From positions 1,178,001 to 1,242,000 of the forward strand of contig JAOWBW010000025.1 in assembly GCA_026119855.1 (NCBI GenBank): DNA of 64,000 bases, given 5' to 3'. This DNA comes from Campanula takesimana. Lineage: Eukaryota > Streptophyta > Magnoliopsida > Asterales > Campanulaceae. Below, piece after piece: positions 45,225 to 56,012 of this stretch (the stretch's first letter is position 1; each line of letters opens with the position of its first letter). Under the pieces are notes generated by a model. It was not told the origin of the DNA. It ran no database searches and worked only from the letters and a program-made list of their open reading frames with translations. Position numbers and translations under genes: made by a program.

Positions 45225-46648
45225 TCACGGGGCGACATGGGAGTTGGTTCCCTTTCGGATTTCTGGATCTCACAATCGGAGAAGATTTCGAGACCGGGCT
45301 TTTTGACACCCTTATTGTTAACCCATGGTTCGGGAAAGATCATGTATGGAACGTCTTCCCCTTGGCAGAAAAAATAGCCATTCAACGTCTTGCGGTAAGG
45401 CCTTAGATTAGGGACCTCATAACGACGGCCTTCTTTACGAGCTCGGGCCTTTTCATTCTTGATCGCTTGCTCTTGTTTCAAGTCTTCTATGGAAGGCTCG
45501 TACCCCAAACCGAATGTGTTCTTGACAAATGGGACTTGCATAGGATGTAGGATTCCTTGTTGATATTTGCCTAGGCCTAAACCAGGGAAGTAGTCCATAT
45601 TCCTCATCATGCGGAGGACTTTGTGATTGCTGGGGGTCCATGATCCGTTTCCCCCTTCTTTGTCAATGGCGTTGATTGAGACGCCGGAGAGAGTGGAGTC
45701 TGGTAAACCATGCTGAACATGGTGGACGGGCTCACCTTTTCTGTGGATGGTGACGTTTTCGGACATGACGGTCACTATTTCATCACCATTTCGGATCTTG
45801 ACACATTGATGGAGAGTTGACAGGACGGCATTAGAACTGTGGATCCATGGTCGACCCAAAAGCAAGTTGAACGAGGCCGGGATGTCAAGCACTTGGAATG
45901 GAACGGACATGACCATGCTCCCAAACTCAATGTCTATTTAGATCATGCCCATGACTGTACGGGTGGTGTTGTCATAACCTCGGATTACTTGAGTAGAAGG
46001 CTTCAAATCGGAATCCTTAAGCCCCAGTATGCCCATGATTCTGCCAGGCATGAGGTTGAGTGCGGAACCACCGTCCACTAAGACTCTTGAGATGGGCCTC
46101 CCCCTTGCTCGTACCTTGAGGTAAATAGCCTCGTTGTGGTCGGAACCAAATGATGGAAGGTCCATATCGGTAAAGGTGATGACGTTGCCAAAATGAATGT
46201 GACCGATCATTGCCGTGAGGTCCTCGGGAGTAGTATCGGGAGAAATTGATGTATCATCGAGATTGCGGATGACAAGATCTCGGTGTTTCTTTGAGGATGC
46301 GATGAGGTCCCAAATAGAGATGTTGGCTTGAGTTTTCTTGAGTTGGACAAGTAGAGGATCTTCGGGAGTGTCGCGAGCTTGCGGCCTTTGAGAAGAGGAG
46401 CTTGGTGCGGAAGTGGAAGGGTTGCTTGCTATGACTCGACCGGATCGAGTTAGCATGTTGACGTTCCCATCTTGCTTCTTTTTCCTATTCTCTAGTACTT
46501 CCCTCATTACCTCATCGTAAGTTACAACATAACAAGAATTGTCAAGTTTATTCATAACATTGGGGCCCCCATTCACAATTGGGATTGAATGGGTGGTCCC
46601 CTCGAATTCTCCTATCTCTATTACATTGACATGTTCGCCATTAGTCAC
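45155..46648 (-). pseudogene. pol: gag end and protease region of T2
   Basis: The frame from 46648 continues gag beyond its knuckle and, after a Ser/Pro-rich linker, reaches the protease phrase VLVDGGSALNLMP, where DGGS takes the place of D-S/T-G as in many Tat proteases. It ends at 45938. The next frame (45916-45155) resumes with VPFQVLDIPASFNLLLGRPWIH, the second conserved protease segment. It then runs through a G-patch-like phrase (YFPGLGLGKYQQG) and a linker toward reverse transcriptase. One stop or frameshift lies between 45916 and 45938. The linker is typical of Tat polyproteins. Confidence 0.8.
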
Positions 46649-46665
46649 TACAAATTCTTTCTTGT

Positions 46666-47943
46666 CTATGAGATCTTGAATGACATTGCGGAGAACGAAG
46701 CATTCCTCGGTGTGTGGCCACTATATTGGTGGTAGCCATAATATTTGTGGTGAGCATGATTGGGGTTGACCGTCTTGGGTTGGTACCCTTGTACGGGTGT
46801 GACTTGACCCTTTGCTTTGAGGACTTCGAAAGCTTCGGTTTGAGTCATGCCTTGGAGAGGCGTGTAGACACGGTCATTTCGAGACTTCTTCCCTTGGGGT
46901 GGAGGAACCTTTTTGTAATTACCCTTATCGATAGTGACGGCGTTGACCGAGGCCTCTTTTGTGGAGTTGGAAGCGGCCTTGTAGCGGTAGCTAGGAGCAC
47001 TTTTCTTCACTTCTTTGAGCAACTCGTCCATTCGGACCCCCGCCTCATACATTTGGGAGAAATCCGCATAGCAAGCCCCACTTAGGTGGGTGCGGAGATC
47101 AATTTTGAGACATTTGAGAAAGATGTCCATTTGCTCCTTGGTATTTGGCCTTTCCACAATCTCGGAGAGTTTATCATTCCATCTCCTTGTGAAGTCGATG
47201 AAGTACTCGTGGTCTCGTTGAGTAGTGTTCTCTAGCTCTTTCCTTATGGGCCGGTGAGTGGTGTTGCCTTGGTATTGGTTCTTGAAGGCAAGCATGGCGG
47301 AGTCCCAATCAAGACGGACAGTGAGCGGGAGAGTAGCATACCAATCTTTTGCCGCCCCCTCGAGTGTGAGAGGAAAGCATAGAGCCATCACCTTGGGGGA
47401 GACCTTTTTCGGAACCATTGCCCAAATATAAGTTTCAATGTGAGCCATAGGACAAGAGTTGCCCTTGAATTTTCTTATGTCGGGCATCTTGAACTTATCA
47501 GGAAGAGCGGCCATAGTACTCATGAGGATGGATGATTGATAAAGGCTTGTGTCGGAGCCTTTCCCCATGTTGAGCCTATTGAATTTTTGGTCGATGTAGG
47601 CCATGATAGAATCCACCATTTTGGGCTCATTGTTCTCGGAACTTGTCTCTCCCACTTTCTTGGTGCGGGTGTTGACATAAGGACTTTTGAACAAACCTTC
47701 GGTCCATTCGGATTCGTCATCGTCATTTTTGCTCTTCCCCTTGGCAAGATTAGTGAGCTTTTCTTTCATTAGCTCCATCTCAGCCTCGTGGGCCTCCCTT
47801 TGGCTGTCGAGGTGGGATTGCCAAATGTCGTCTTTGCTTTGTGCCTCCTTATTAAGGGTGGAGACTTTCTCTTGGAGGAGTTGGACCATGGTTGCGAGTT
47901 GCTCGAGAGTCATGGTATTGTTGGTGTTGGAGCCGCCGGCCAT
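46666..47943 (-). pseudogene. gag: gag of T2
   Basis: Gag is the particle protein and RNA binder. The ATG at 47943 (MAGGSNTNNTM) is the likely start. An open frame extends further upstream to 48123, but without clear gag sequence. A predicted coiled coil follows (QLLQEKVSTLNKEAQ and the EMELMKEKL stretch). Next come a linker and the Ty3 gag core (KFKMPDIRKFKG, AKDWYATLP, FKNQYQGNT, FIDFTRRWNDK). At the C-terminus the knuckle reads YYGYHQYSGHT where CxYH...GH is expected, so the first Cys is Tyr. A one-base frameshift directly after it moves the remaining ECFVLRNVIQDLI into the next frame. Both faults would prevent normal gag-pol synthesis. Confidence 0.85.
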
Positions 47944-49256
47944 TGTTGATGTAGGAGCTGTTGGAGTGATCTCCTCACGGACTAACCGATTTGCCGAATC
48001 CCGGTAGACTCTGTAAGTACCAATTGAACCTATATTGCAGAAGAGGCCCTTGTCAGTCTTGAGTAACACTTGCGGTCCACGAAGAGGCTTAGAACACACA
48101 GTTGGGCACACGATTCGAACCACATAAGAAAAGACTCTTTTTTTTTTTTTTTATAAGTCGGAGGGAATGGATCCCTTTTGGGGTTTCTAAGAAAATAATG
48201 GAATCGTCACACTAGTATATAGACCATCTCGCGGTCCCATATACTCATCGGATTCCATCGCGTTTGTGAATCCTACATGTATCGGGATTAAACTAAATTA
48301 ATGTAGTAAAGCATACATGAGGGGACGGATTTTTATTTTCGTCCAAAATAACCACTTTTGGGGATGGATTTTTTTGCGTCCGTCTCAACAAGTTGGCATG
48401 TATGATTTGAAGACATTAGTTTAGGGAAATCTCGGTACATGGAAACCGACTTGAGTCACGGAGTGTTAGACCCTAACTAGAATTGTGTGGCTTGTGCTCG
48501 GCTTGAATATGAGGCTCAAAGGTCACCCCCGGCATGTAGTCATGAACTACACCACGGGCTGAGGTTTACCGCTTCGAAAGAGCCAAGGTCGAGTGGAGCT
48601 TGAAACTTTCTAGGAAGGGCCTCGACGGGTTTGGGGTTGGACTTGTGCGACTCGATAGTGAGCAATTCATAGGAATATGTGCATGTAGTGTGAGGTCTAA
48701 CAGGTGACAAAATATTTTTTATATATTTTTTTTAAAAGAAATAAAAAAAACAAATAAGCACATAATTATAACTTTCGAATCACCCGTGTGACCGATAAAA
48801 TAGAATAGAAAATTAAAACAGTCTGAAGTTCAGAATAACCACTGATACAGGCAACTGTGCCCACACCCCCATCATACTGCTCTGTTCTGAGACCTGTGTC
48901 TGTTCTGGGAACCAACCCATAAGCGTGCGCCTCTGAGTGTTGATACGAGACGCGCGCGCATGGCGCGATGCTATTGGGAGGCGCGCGCTTCTGGGCACAC
49001 CTGTCAGATTGTCAGATTTTGGACTTAGGGGATTGCTCTGGTCCTATGTGCATATTGTAACCCCTGTAGAAATGATTAGTAGAGAATAGCAGAAGAAGAA
49101 GATGAAGAACATGAAGAAGCGGGCGATTCTGGTCCTTGATGCGGGATGCGCGCGCCTTAGGCTGAAGAGGCCAGAAGCGCGCGCCTCCCCCATCAGGAGT
49201 CAGAATGCCCCAAAAGGATGTAGATTTTGATCAGAATGCAAGTTTAACCCTCAAAC
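47944..49256 (-). other. T2 leader between primer site and gag
   Basis: No gene is supported. A T-run lies at 48137-48153. A short conserved-looking open stretch reaches 48123. Two clusters of GCGCG boxes lie at 48923, 48951 and 48980 and at about 49118, 49148 and 49177, again at a pitch of 28-30 bp. Confidence 0.55.
48923..49186. promoter_or_regulatory. Two GCGCG box triads in the T2 leader
   Basis: First triad: GCGTGCGCC, CGCGCGCGC and GGCGCGCGC at 48923, 48951 and 48980. Second triad: a weak GCGGGCG near 49118, then GCGCGCGCC at 49148 and 49177. Both keep the pitch of about 29 bp. Function is unknown. They could be part of a downstream promoter for gag-pol or an RNA structure. Confidence 0.45.
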
Positions 49257-49275
49257 GTCCCCAGCAGAGTCTCCA
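49257..49275 (-). other. Primer-binding site of T2
   Basis: On the minus strand TGGAGACTCTGCTGGGGAC lies one base inside the 5' LTR. It resembles the TGGCGACTC-GCTGGGGA primer sites of Ogre/Tat elements, reported to pair with tRNA-Arg. The tRNA identity is from memory. Confidence 0.7.
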
Positions 49276-49276
49276 C

Positions 49277-50259
49277 TGTAGATACCCCGGGGGAACCACG
49301 GCTTTGGTAGAGCGCGTGAATTATCCTAGGATGTCTAACTTGTTTTTAGAGTCGCCACCTATGTTTTGAGGAACATAAGAAAAACCTATTGATAATAGCC
49401 TAAGTTTGATTACAAAAACAGAGATTCTTTGTTTGAGGTTCGGGGGTTAGGTTACGAGATGGGAAGTACCGAAACACCCATCTCGCCCAACTAAAGTTGG
49501 TCTTGCTTGATCAAAATTTACATGAATGATAAACGTTCTTCTTCTTCTTCTTTAAATCATAAAAAGGGGTTTTAAAATAGAGTTTGGAATGTAGGAGATA
49601 ACTCTTTAACCGACCTCAATGAGATGAGGTGATCATTAGAGTCATGTCCCAAAATGATTTGGGTGATTGCACTTTGATAAAACAAAAAGAAAGAGAAAAG
49701 AGATGAAGTTAAGAAGAGGAAAGAAATAACTTTACCTAGACTTCAAGAGACTTCAAACACTTCTTGATGAATTCTTTGGAGAAATCCTTTGGAAATGCTT
49801 TGTAAGTGTGAAATTTTAGTGTCTTATTGAGAATGTAAGATGAGAGCCCAAGGTCCTTGAAAATGGAGGTAAAGGGGGGGTTTTATAGGTGAAAGAAAGA
49901 TGTTTTTGGTGCCAAAACTCAGTCACCAAGAAATCTTTCCCGGGCAAAATCCTGTAAATTGAGCAAGGGAGAGAATCTTGGCCAGAAATCTGTAACCGAC
50001 GCCCAGAGGCGCGCGCTTCCTGCTTTGGGGGCGCGCGCGCGTCTGGATCCTCCTGTCGGAGGCGCGCGACTCAGAGAAGGCGATTTTGACAGAATGGACT
50101 AGAAAGTCAGCCCTGTTATTCAGTTTAGTCCCTGGACTTAACGAAGTCAGTCAAGAACTTAACGGAAGTGACAGAAACTAACGAGAAACACTTAAAATGG
50201 GGAGAAACACAAGATCAAATGTGCAATCGGGGTGAGCGGTCTAAGGCGGGGTGTCTACA
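49277..50259 (-). repeat. 5' LTR of T2
   Basis: The repeat is 983 bp, paired with 35467-36454, with about 15 substitutions and a few one-base indels. TATAAAA at 49881-49887 (minus). GC boxes lie at 50008, 50031 and 50061. The middle box differs from the other LTR by a short indel. Confidence 0.92.
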
Positions 50260-50264
50260 CCGTG
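50260..50264. repeat. Target site duplication of T2, right copy (CCGTG)
   Basis: CCGTG here and at 35462-35466. It is part of a GCACGACCGTGCC box of the B LTR, and joining the flanks rebuilds that box. Confidence 0.9.
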
Positions 50265-50857
50265 CCAATAATCAGAAAAAGGCATGCCAGGCTCGTAACC
50301 ATTGGCACGACCGTTCCAGTTATAGGGCACGACCGTGCCAGTGCTGCTTGTACAAAAAGTTGTTTCCTTAATTGGGTGACTGGATTTTGGAATCCTAGGT
50401 CCTTAAGGGTTAATGACTAGGACCTATATAATGTCTTTTTCACCAACTATTAAGGTTGATTAACCTAATTCATTGAGAGAACAATATTCTTGATTAGTGA
50501 TTTAGAATCTAAGATCAAGAATTCATAATTCCATATAGTCAATATAATTGTGAAAGTGTGTTTCATAATTTTGGTCTAGCAACCAAGATCAATTGCTCTT
50601 GTTATTCGTTCGAGGTGTGGATACCGCTAGAGGGTGAAGCTTATCATCTTCGAAGTTCGTGTTCTTGCTTTCTCTGTGATCAATCTTCAAGTCTCCACCA
50701 AGATCAAAGGCTAAAATTCAAAGGCATTAAGGGTTAGTATTCTAGTATTCATATTGCATGTATTTGATATAATCATATGAACGGATCTATGGCTTTGGGT
50801 TTCATGAAAAATTTTAAATTCTTAATTACACTGCGCATGTTACTACGAAACCCAACA
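50265..50857 (+). repeat. 5' LTR of copia element B, right part
   Basis: The rest of the LTR after the T2 insertion. It has two more GCACGACCGTGCC-type boxes (about 50308 and 50331) and a TATATAA box at 50425-50431. It ends in ACCCAACA-type sequence at 50857, just before the primer site. Confidence 0.85.
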
Positions 50858-50858
50858 G

Positions 50859-50870
50859 TGGTATCAGAGC
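50859..50870 (+). other. Primer-binding site of copia element B
   Basis: TGGTATCAGAGC lies one base after the LTR end and matches initiator Met-tRNA. Confidence 0.92.
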
Positions 50871-52070
50871 CTGGTTCATGTTGATTATTTCAATACTAGA
50901 TCATGTTGTGTGTATATAAATTGTTTGTTTATGTGCCTAGCATGATATGAATATTGGATTATGATGTTTATGTGTTATATGCGTTTTTATGGTTCACTGT
51001 TTTATAAAATTTAATCGCTCTATTCCATCGCAATAAAAATTATGGTGGATTTCAAATTGTTTGGGTTATCAATTTTTGATTGGATCAAAGTTTTGATAAT
51101 CTAGGGATTCATGAATTGTTCATTCAAGATTTTGATGATCATGGTGATTGGATCACCAAGAACACCAAATCCTAATTGAATCAGGAAAAACAATTTTGAG
51201 ACAAAATTTGGAACATTAAAAAAAAATTGATTTTTCGCAGAGGTCCGACCGGACCTACGCCTTGACCCGGGCGGACCTAGGGTTTGGCGTGGAACGGGGC
51301 TTAGGGTTTGGGTATGGATCTTGGGTTTAATTTTCTTATTTGTTTTAGTCTTGTGATTCCAAGATTGGATCAAGGTTTGGATGGCTAATCTACGTTCATC
51401 GAGATTGTGTTTCCCAAACTTGATCGCAAATCAAAGATTCAAAGATAAAACGAAGTTAGAATTATGCAGAGTTCATAATTGTTAAAATTGAGAAACAAAG
51501 TTCTTGATTCAAAGAATGGAGATCCATGTGGAATTGTGGATGCAATTGGCCTACGTTCATCGAGACCATCTATTGCTTAGTTTCGTCCATATGGACTACT
51601 TTCTTGGTTTCTTGAATTAGTGCGGAATTGTGGTTGCCTTATGGCTTAGTTCGGCCGCACTTCTTGTTGTCTTGATTTGGAGATGATAACCAAAGTTCAA
51701 AGAGTCTCATCCTCATGATTATAGAGAAACTAATGACATATAAATATTATGCTTAAATTAATGATGATTAATTTAGTGGCTAAACTTGATGTGTAACATG
51801 TTTATATTATGTGCTCATAAATGTGTTGTATACTATATGTGATAAACCTTCAAGAAAGTTTTAAGTCCTTTTTGCCATGCCATGATTAAAACACTTGTTA
51901 GTGTATGGGTAATTTTAGTGTAGATTCGCCCTAGCGAGGTGCATTAACTTTATTCATGCATAAGCAAGATAAATAATGTGGGCTCGCCCTAGCGGTGTAC
52001 ATTAACTATGCGTTTAAAATGGTTGGACTTAATTAAGCGTCAAAACAGTTTTGGGCTTAGGCAAAGATGA
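50871..52070 (+). other. Leader of copia element B
   Basis: No gene is supported. It contains a GC-rich palindromic spot (GGTCCGACCGGACC at 51242-51255 and a related GGGCGGACCT at about 51269). Two copies of a TCGCCCTAGCG-GGTGCATTAACT-like phrase lie at 51925 and 51984. The leader continues at 53748 after the solo LTR. Confidence 0.55.
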
Positions 52071-53742
52071 TGTGGCGACCCCGACCCCGCGGGCCGGGAA
52101 CTCGCCAGCCGGACGTCGACTTAACACACAAATACCAAAATACTGAAGATAAAAATTCCATTTTATACCAAAAGATGATAGTACAAGTTTTATAAATCCA
52201 AGCTTGACAATAACAAAACACAACTAGCATAAGCTCCACAAGCTTATACCCAAAAATACAAAATACACAATTCTTAATGACGTCAAAGTTTGGTGACACT
52301 ATCCCAAAGGTTATACATTTAAATAATGCAAACCGAAACAACCTTCCCAAAAGTTACTTCCACACTCGACGTCCTCCTCGTGATCAGCGAGTACTAATCC
52401 TTTCCTCCTGGGGGGGGTTAAGGAAAAACAAAGATAAAAGAAAGGGGTGAGATAAATCTCAATAAGTTACTAATGCAACTACATGACATGTTATGATGCA
52501 ATAAGCAATAATAAATCACATATAGCACATAGCAATTAGCAGTTAACAGATAGCAGCGGAAATAAACAAATAACAAAGGATATTAGCCAAGGTTTCCCAA
52601 CTGATAGAACCAAATAAAGGATCGCTGCGCAGCTTCAACAATCAACCAATCAACATCTTCATGGTAGCATAAAAGCTGAAGAGAAAACCCCGGTACTGGA
52701 ACCATACCAAAGTAACATGTCACAAAGGACGGGAGTCATGACACAAAGTCATACTCCAAAAAGTTAGCTAGACTACTTCCGAAGGAAGCTAGCTCATCCC
52801 AACCAAGGCCAATCTGGATGAGGAAAGAAGGACCAATGGGCGATGCTATATTGGACTTGGCTTGTGCCATTATGGCATTATCCATTGCCTGACTCGAACA
52901 CAAATAACCAGCTGGGCTTTCAAATAAATGCTAAGTAATAAATACTAGCTTAAATAAACAACCAATGATTCCAAAGTAGGGAACCATTCCAAATAAATCA
53001 CCACAAAGGTAAACCAATCCAAACAACACATCAAAGATGTCCAACATTTCCAAAACGATACTAAATCAAATTCCATAACATATTTATTCACAAAGGAACC
53101 AATTCCAATTAATAAAATGTTCCACGATGTTAACTTAAGTTAATTTGAGTAATAAAACTTAACTAAGGAAGCAACCTACTCTTAAACAATCAAAATGAGG
53201 ATTTCCAGAAACAGGGGGGGGGCGCTTGCAAAGGGTCAGGCGGGCGCTCATTTCATCAGAACGTTGGCAGAAGGAAAAAGGTCAGGTAAGCGGGCGCCTG
53301 GCTCAACCCGGGCGGGCGCCTGGTCGACGAACAGGGTAGGATTTTCAGCTGGGTTTATCAAAGTTCCAAACCATTTTCATACCATTTCCAAAATACCCAA
53401 AATCAACACTTCCAACGAGTTCAAAAAGGTACCCAAACAACATCTAAGCTTAAGAGGGACCAAAATAACATCATCTACCAACCCAAACCAAGATTAAATC
53501 CCATCAATCAATAATGAACCCTTTATCAAAATATCACAAAACGGGTAATCAATCAAACACTTCAAAACCCAAATAACCCTTCTACCAATTTAATCCCCTA
53601 CTTCACACTTAACACAAAATCAACCAAATAATGCTAGACACAAATTAATATTATGAGATATAAAATGCGCACATAAATAAATAATCAAATAAATAATTAA
53701 TTATTTATTAATAAAATAGAGACGGGTTTTCGGGTCGTGACA
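52071..53742 (-). mobile_element. Solo LTR of a Tekay-like element
   Basis: A single 1,672-bp LTR reads TGTCACGACCCG to GGGTCGCCACA on the minus strand. It is flanked by perfect GATGA duplications at 52066-52070 and 53743-53747. It shares the ends and the TTATCTTTGTTTTTCC-type region with the Tekay LTRs at 12568 and 19291. Its U3 part differs and it is about 420 bp shorter, so it belongs to another subfamily. GC-rich boxes (GGCGGGCGC and GGGCGGGCGCC) lie at about 53210-53320. Solo LTRs arise by recombination between the two LTRs of one element. Confidence 0.9.
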
Positions 53743-53747
53743 GATGA

Positions 53748-54045
53748 GATTAAACATGCTTTTTGAAATTGGATTTCTTAAAGAATCTCAGAAAAGGATC
53801 TAAGAGTCATATGGGATATGATTGACATGATTGTCTACCTAATTAATTTGATTTTGTGTAATCCGCCTAAACGGACTTAAAATTAAATTAAAGTTGGATC
53901 TTAGAACATTTAAATTATATGATACATTGGATATATAAGAAGGTTGTATAATTTAGTGGGAGTATTTTTTGGAAAAATACATAGTTTATTTCTTTAATGA
54001 AATTGGTACTTATTAAATTTTGGAAATTTTGCATAATTGTAGATA
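53748..54045 (+). other. Leader of copia element B, right part
   Basis: AT-rich non-coding sequence between the solo LTR and the gag start. Nothing else is recognised. Confidence 0.6.
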
Positions 54046-54900
54046 ATGACAACCAACACTCAATCAATTTCGTTGCGATCGATCTTTGAGAAGGATAAGC
54101 TCCAAGAGAATGGTACGAACTTTATGGATTGGATCCGTAGCCTAATAATAGCTCTTAGGCAAGAAGATAAGTTATACATTCTCGATGGGCCTCTTCCTGC
54201 TGAACCCGAAGCCACTGCCCCTAGGGCAGAAAGAGACAATTACAAGAAACATCGTAATGATTCTAGAGATGTAAGTTGTCTCATGCTTGCTACTATGTGA
54301 TCAAAACTCCAACAAAGTTTAGAACATTTGGAAGCCTATGAGATAGGCGTGGAGTTAAGAGACATGTTTCAAGAGCAAGCTAGGCAAGATAGGTACAAGA
54401 CCATTGTTGCATTTACTTCTTGCAAAATGAGTGAAGGGCAACAAGTGAGTCCTCACATGCTTAAAATGGAAGGCTATGTAGAGCATCTTGAGAAACTTAG
54501 CTATCTAATTCCATTGGAACTAGCCACAGATCTCATTCTTAATTCATTGCCTAAATGTTATAATCAGTTTGTAATGAACTATAACATGCATGGAATGGAT
54601 AAGAATCTCTCCGAGTTGCATGGTATGCTTCAAACTGCAGAGATGATGATTGTGGAGAAAGGTTCTCCTGTGCTCATGGTTCATGATGGGAAGAAGGTAG
54701 TGTCAAAGGAAAGGGTAAGAAAGTTGTCAAACCCAAGATAAGCAAGGCAAAGGTTGCCAAGGCTCCAGAGGAAAAATCCGATTCACAAAATGATGCAATT
54801 TGTTTCCATTGTCAAGAAATTGGTCATTGAAAACGTAATTGCAAGGCTTTTAAGGAAGAGCAAAAGAAGAAGAAGAGCAGTGGGACTGCGTTGACTTCAG
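54046..54900 (+). pseudogene. gag: gag of copia element B, disrupted
   Basis: The ATG at 54046 opens MTTNTQSISLRSIFEKDKL and the copia gag phrase ENGTNFMDWIRSLIIALRQE. A TGA at 54298 interrupts. The same frame continues through AYEIGVELRDMFQEQARQDR, the MSEGQQVSPHMLKM phrase and LNSLPKCYNQFVMNY to 54741. A frameshift near 54715 then moves the Lys-rich linker and the knuckle into another frame. The knuckle reads CFHCQEIGH-KRNC at about 54799-54843, with a TGA in place of the Trp codon after GH (fits TGG to TGA). It is the particle and RNA-binding protein of the element and is not functional here. Confidence 0.82.
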
Positions 54901-55586
54901 GTATCTATATGATAGATATTCTCCTTTCTACCACTGATTATTGGGTATTGGATACCGGATGTGGTTCTCACATTTGTTTAAATGTGCAGGGACTAAAGAA
55001 TAGGAGACTACTTAAAGAGGGTGAATGGACCTATGAGTGGGGAATGGAGCAAGAGTTGCTGCATTAGCCGTAGGGACTTATGAAGTCACTTTACCTTCCG
55101 GTTTAATACTTGTTTTGAACAATTGCTATTATGTACCGGATTTAAGTAGAAATATTATTTTAATTTCTTGTTTGGATAATGAAGGTTTTAAGTTTCTTAT
55201 TGAAAATAAGGGATTTTCTATTTATTTAAATGATGTGCTTTATGGTATTGCAAATTCATTTAATGGCCTTTATGTCTTGGATGTCAAGAATGAAAATAAT
55301 GGCATTGTCTATTATGTAAATAAGAAATCTAAACATAATGATGTGAATCATACTTATTTGTGGCATTACCGTCTTGGTCATATTAATGAGAAGCGTATCT
55401 CAAAACTCCATGGGGACGGTATTTTGGGTTCATATGATCTTGAGTCATATGATACTTGCGAGTCGTGTCTTCTTGGAAAAATGACTCAAACACCTTTTAC
55501 CAAGTTAGGTGAAAGGGCAAGCGACTTATTGGGGTTGATACATTCCGATGTATGCGGACCACTAAGTAGCAATGCTAGGGGAGGAT
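54901..55586 (+). pseudogene. pol: Protease and integrase N-terminal region of copia element B
   Basis: The protease begins with WVLDTGCGSHICLNVQGL near 54940, with the catalytic D-T-G. A frame change near 55020 is followed by NGARVAALAVGTYEV and a typical copia protease end (YYVPDLSRNIILISCL). The GAG-pre/integrase zinc domain reads YLWHYRLGHINEKRI to CESCLLGKMTQTPFTK at about 55350-55505. It is followed by LIHSDVCGPLSS, the start of the integrase core with its first Asp. Coding is cut at about 55586 by a LINE insertion. The same region in element C is intact and served as the guide. Confidence 0.83.
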
Positions 55587-56012
55587 TTCTTTTTCTTTTT
55601 TTTTTGGCGAAAAGAGGACGGTACCTCCCTAGATTTTATTAATAAAGTAAAACAATACAAACATGGTGGGGGACATGATAACCTCAACCACCAAGAAGGG
55701 AAAAACTAGGGGGAAGGCCTTACGAGCCTCAACAAAAAAGGGGGGTCCTAGCCAACAAACGAAAAGCACAAAACATGAAGAGTCGGGAAGAATTACAAAC
55801 TACAAGTAAAAAATCTATCTTCTAATGTGAGGAAACGAGATTTTATCAAGCTCCAGAAGGCCAAGACAGTAGGGCAATCAGAAATGGAGAGAAGATCAAG
55901 ATTGGCCTGGCCATTAGCACCACAATTCGCCAATAAATCCGCAATTTTATTACCTTCATGATATATATGAGACACCCGGACCTCCATACCATGCATGAGA
56001 CGAAAGAGGGCA
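55587..56012 (-). mobile_element. 5'-truncated LINE insertion with RNase H tail
   Basis: An insertion of about 425 bp splits the integrase core of B. Its left end is T-rich (TTTCTTTTTCTTTTTTTTTTT), which is the poly-A tail of an element on the minus strand. The minus frame 55996-55793 reads VRVSHIYHEGNKIADLLANCG, the end of a reverse-transcriptase-associated RNase H (H-REGN--AD-LA) found at the C-terminus of many plant L1-type LINEs. The start is lost, as is usual for LINE insertions. I could not define the target duplication. Confidence 0.75.

Larger units (their letters stand above)
35467..50259 (-). mobile_element. Tat-lineage Ty3/gypsy element T2 carrying antisense genes
   Basis: This is a 14,793-bp full-length element on the minus strand, bounded by perfect CCGTG duplications (35462-35466 and 50260-50264). 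In its own direction it reads: 5' LTR, primer site, leader, gag, protease, reverse transcriptase, RNase H, a second archaeal-type RNase H, integrase, two antisense genes (one with a PMD), a minisatellite, polypurine tract and 3' LTR. The double RNase H, the tRNA-Arg-like primer site and antisense ORFs downstream of pol are marks of the Tat lineage. About 15 differences between the 988- and 983-bp LTRs indicate a recent insertion. Pol is broken by stops and frameshifts. Confidence 0.9.
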
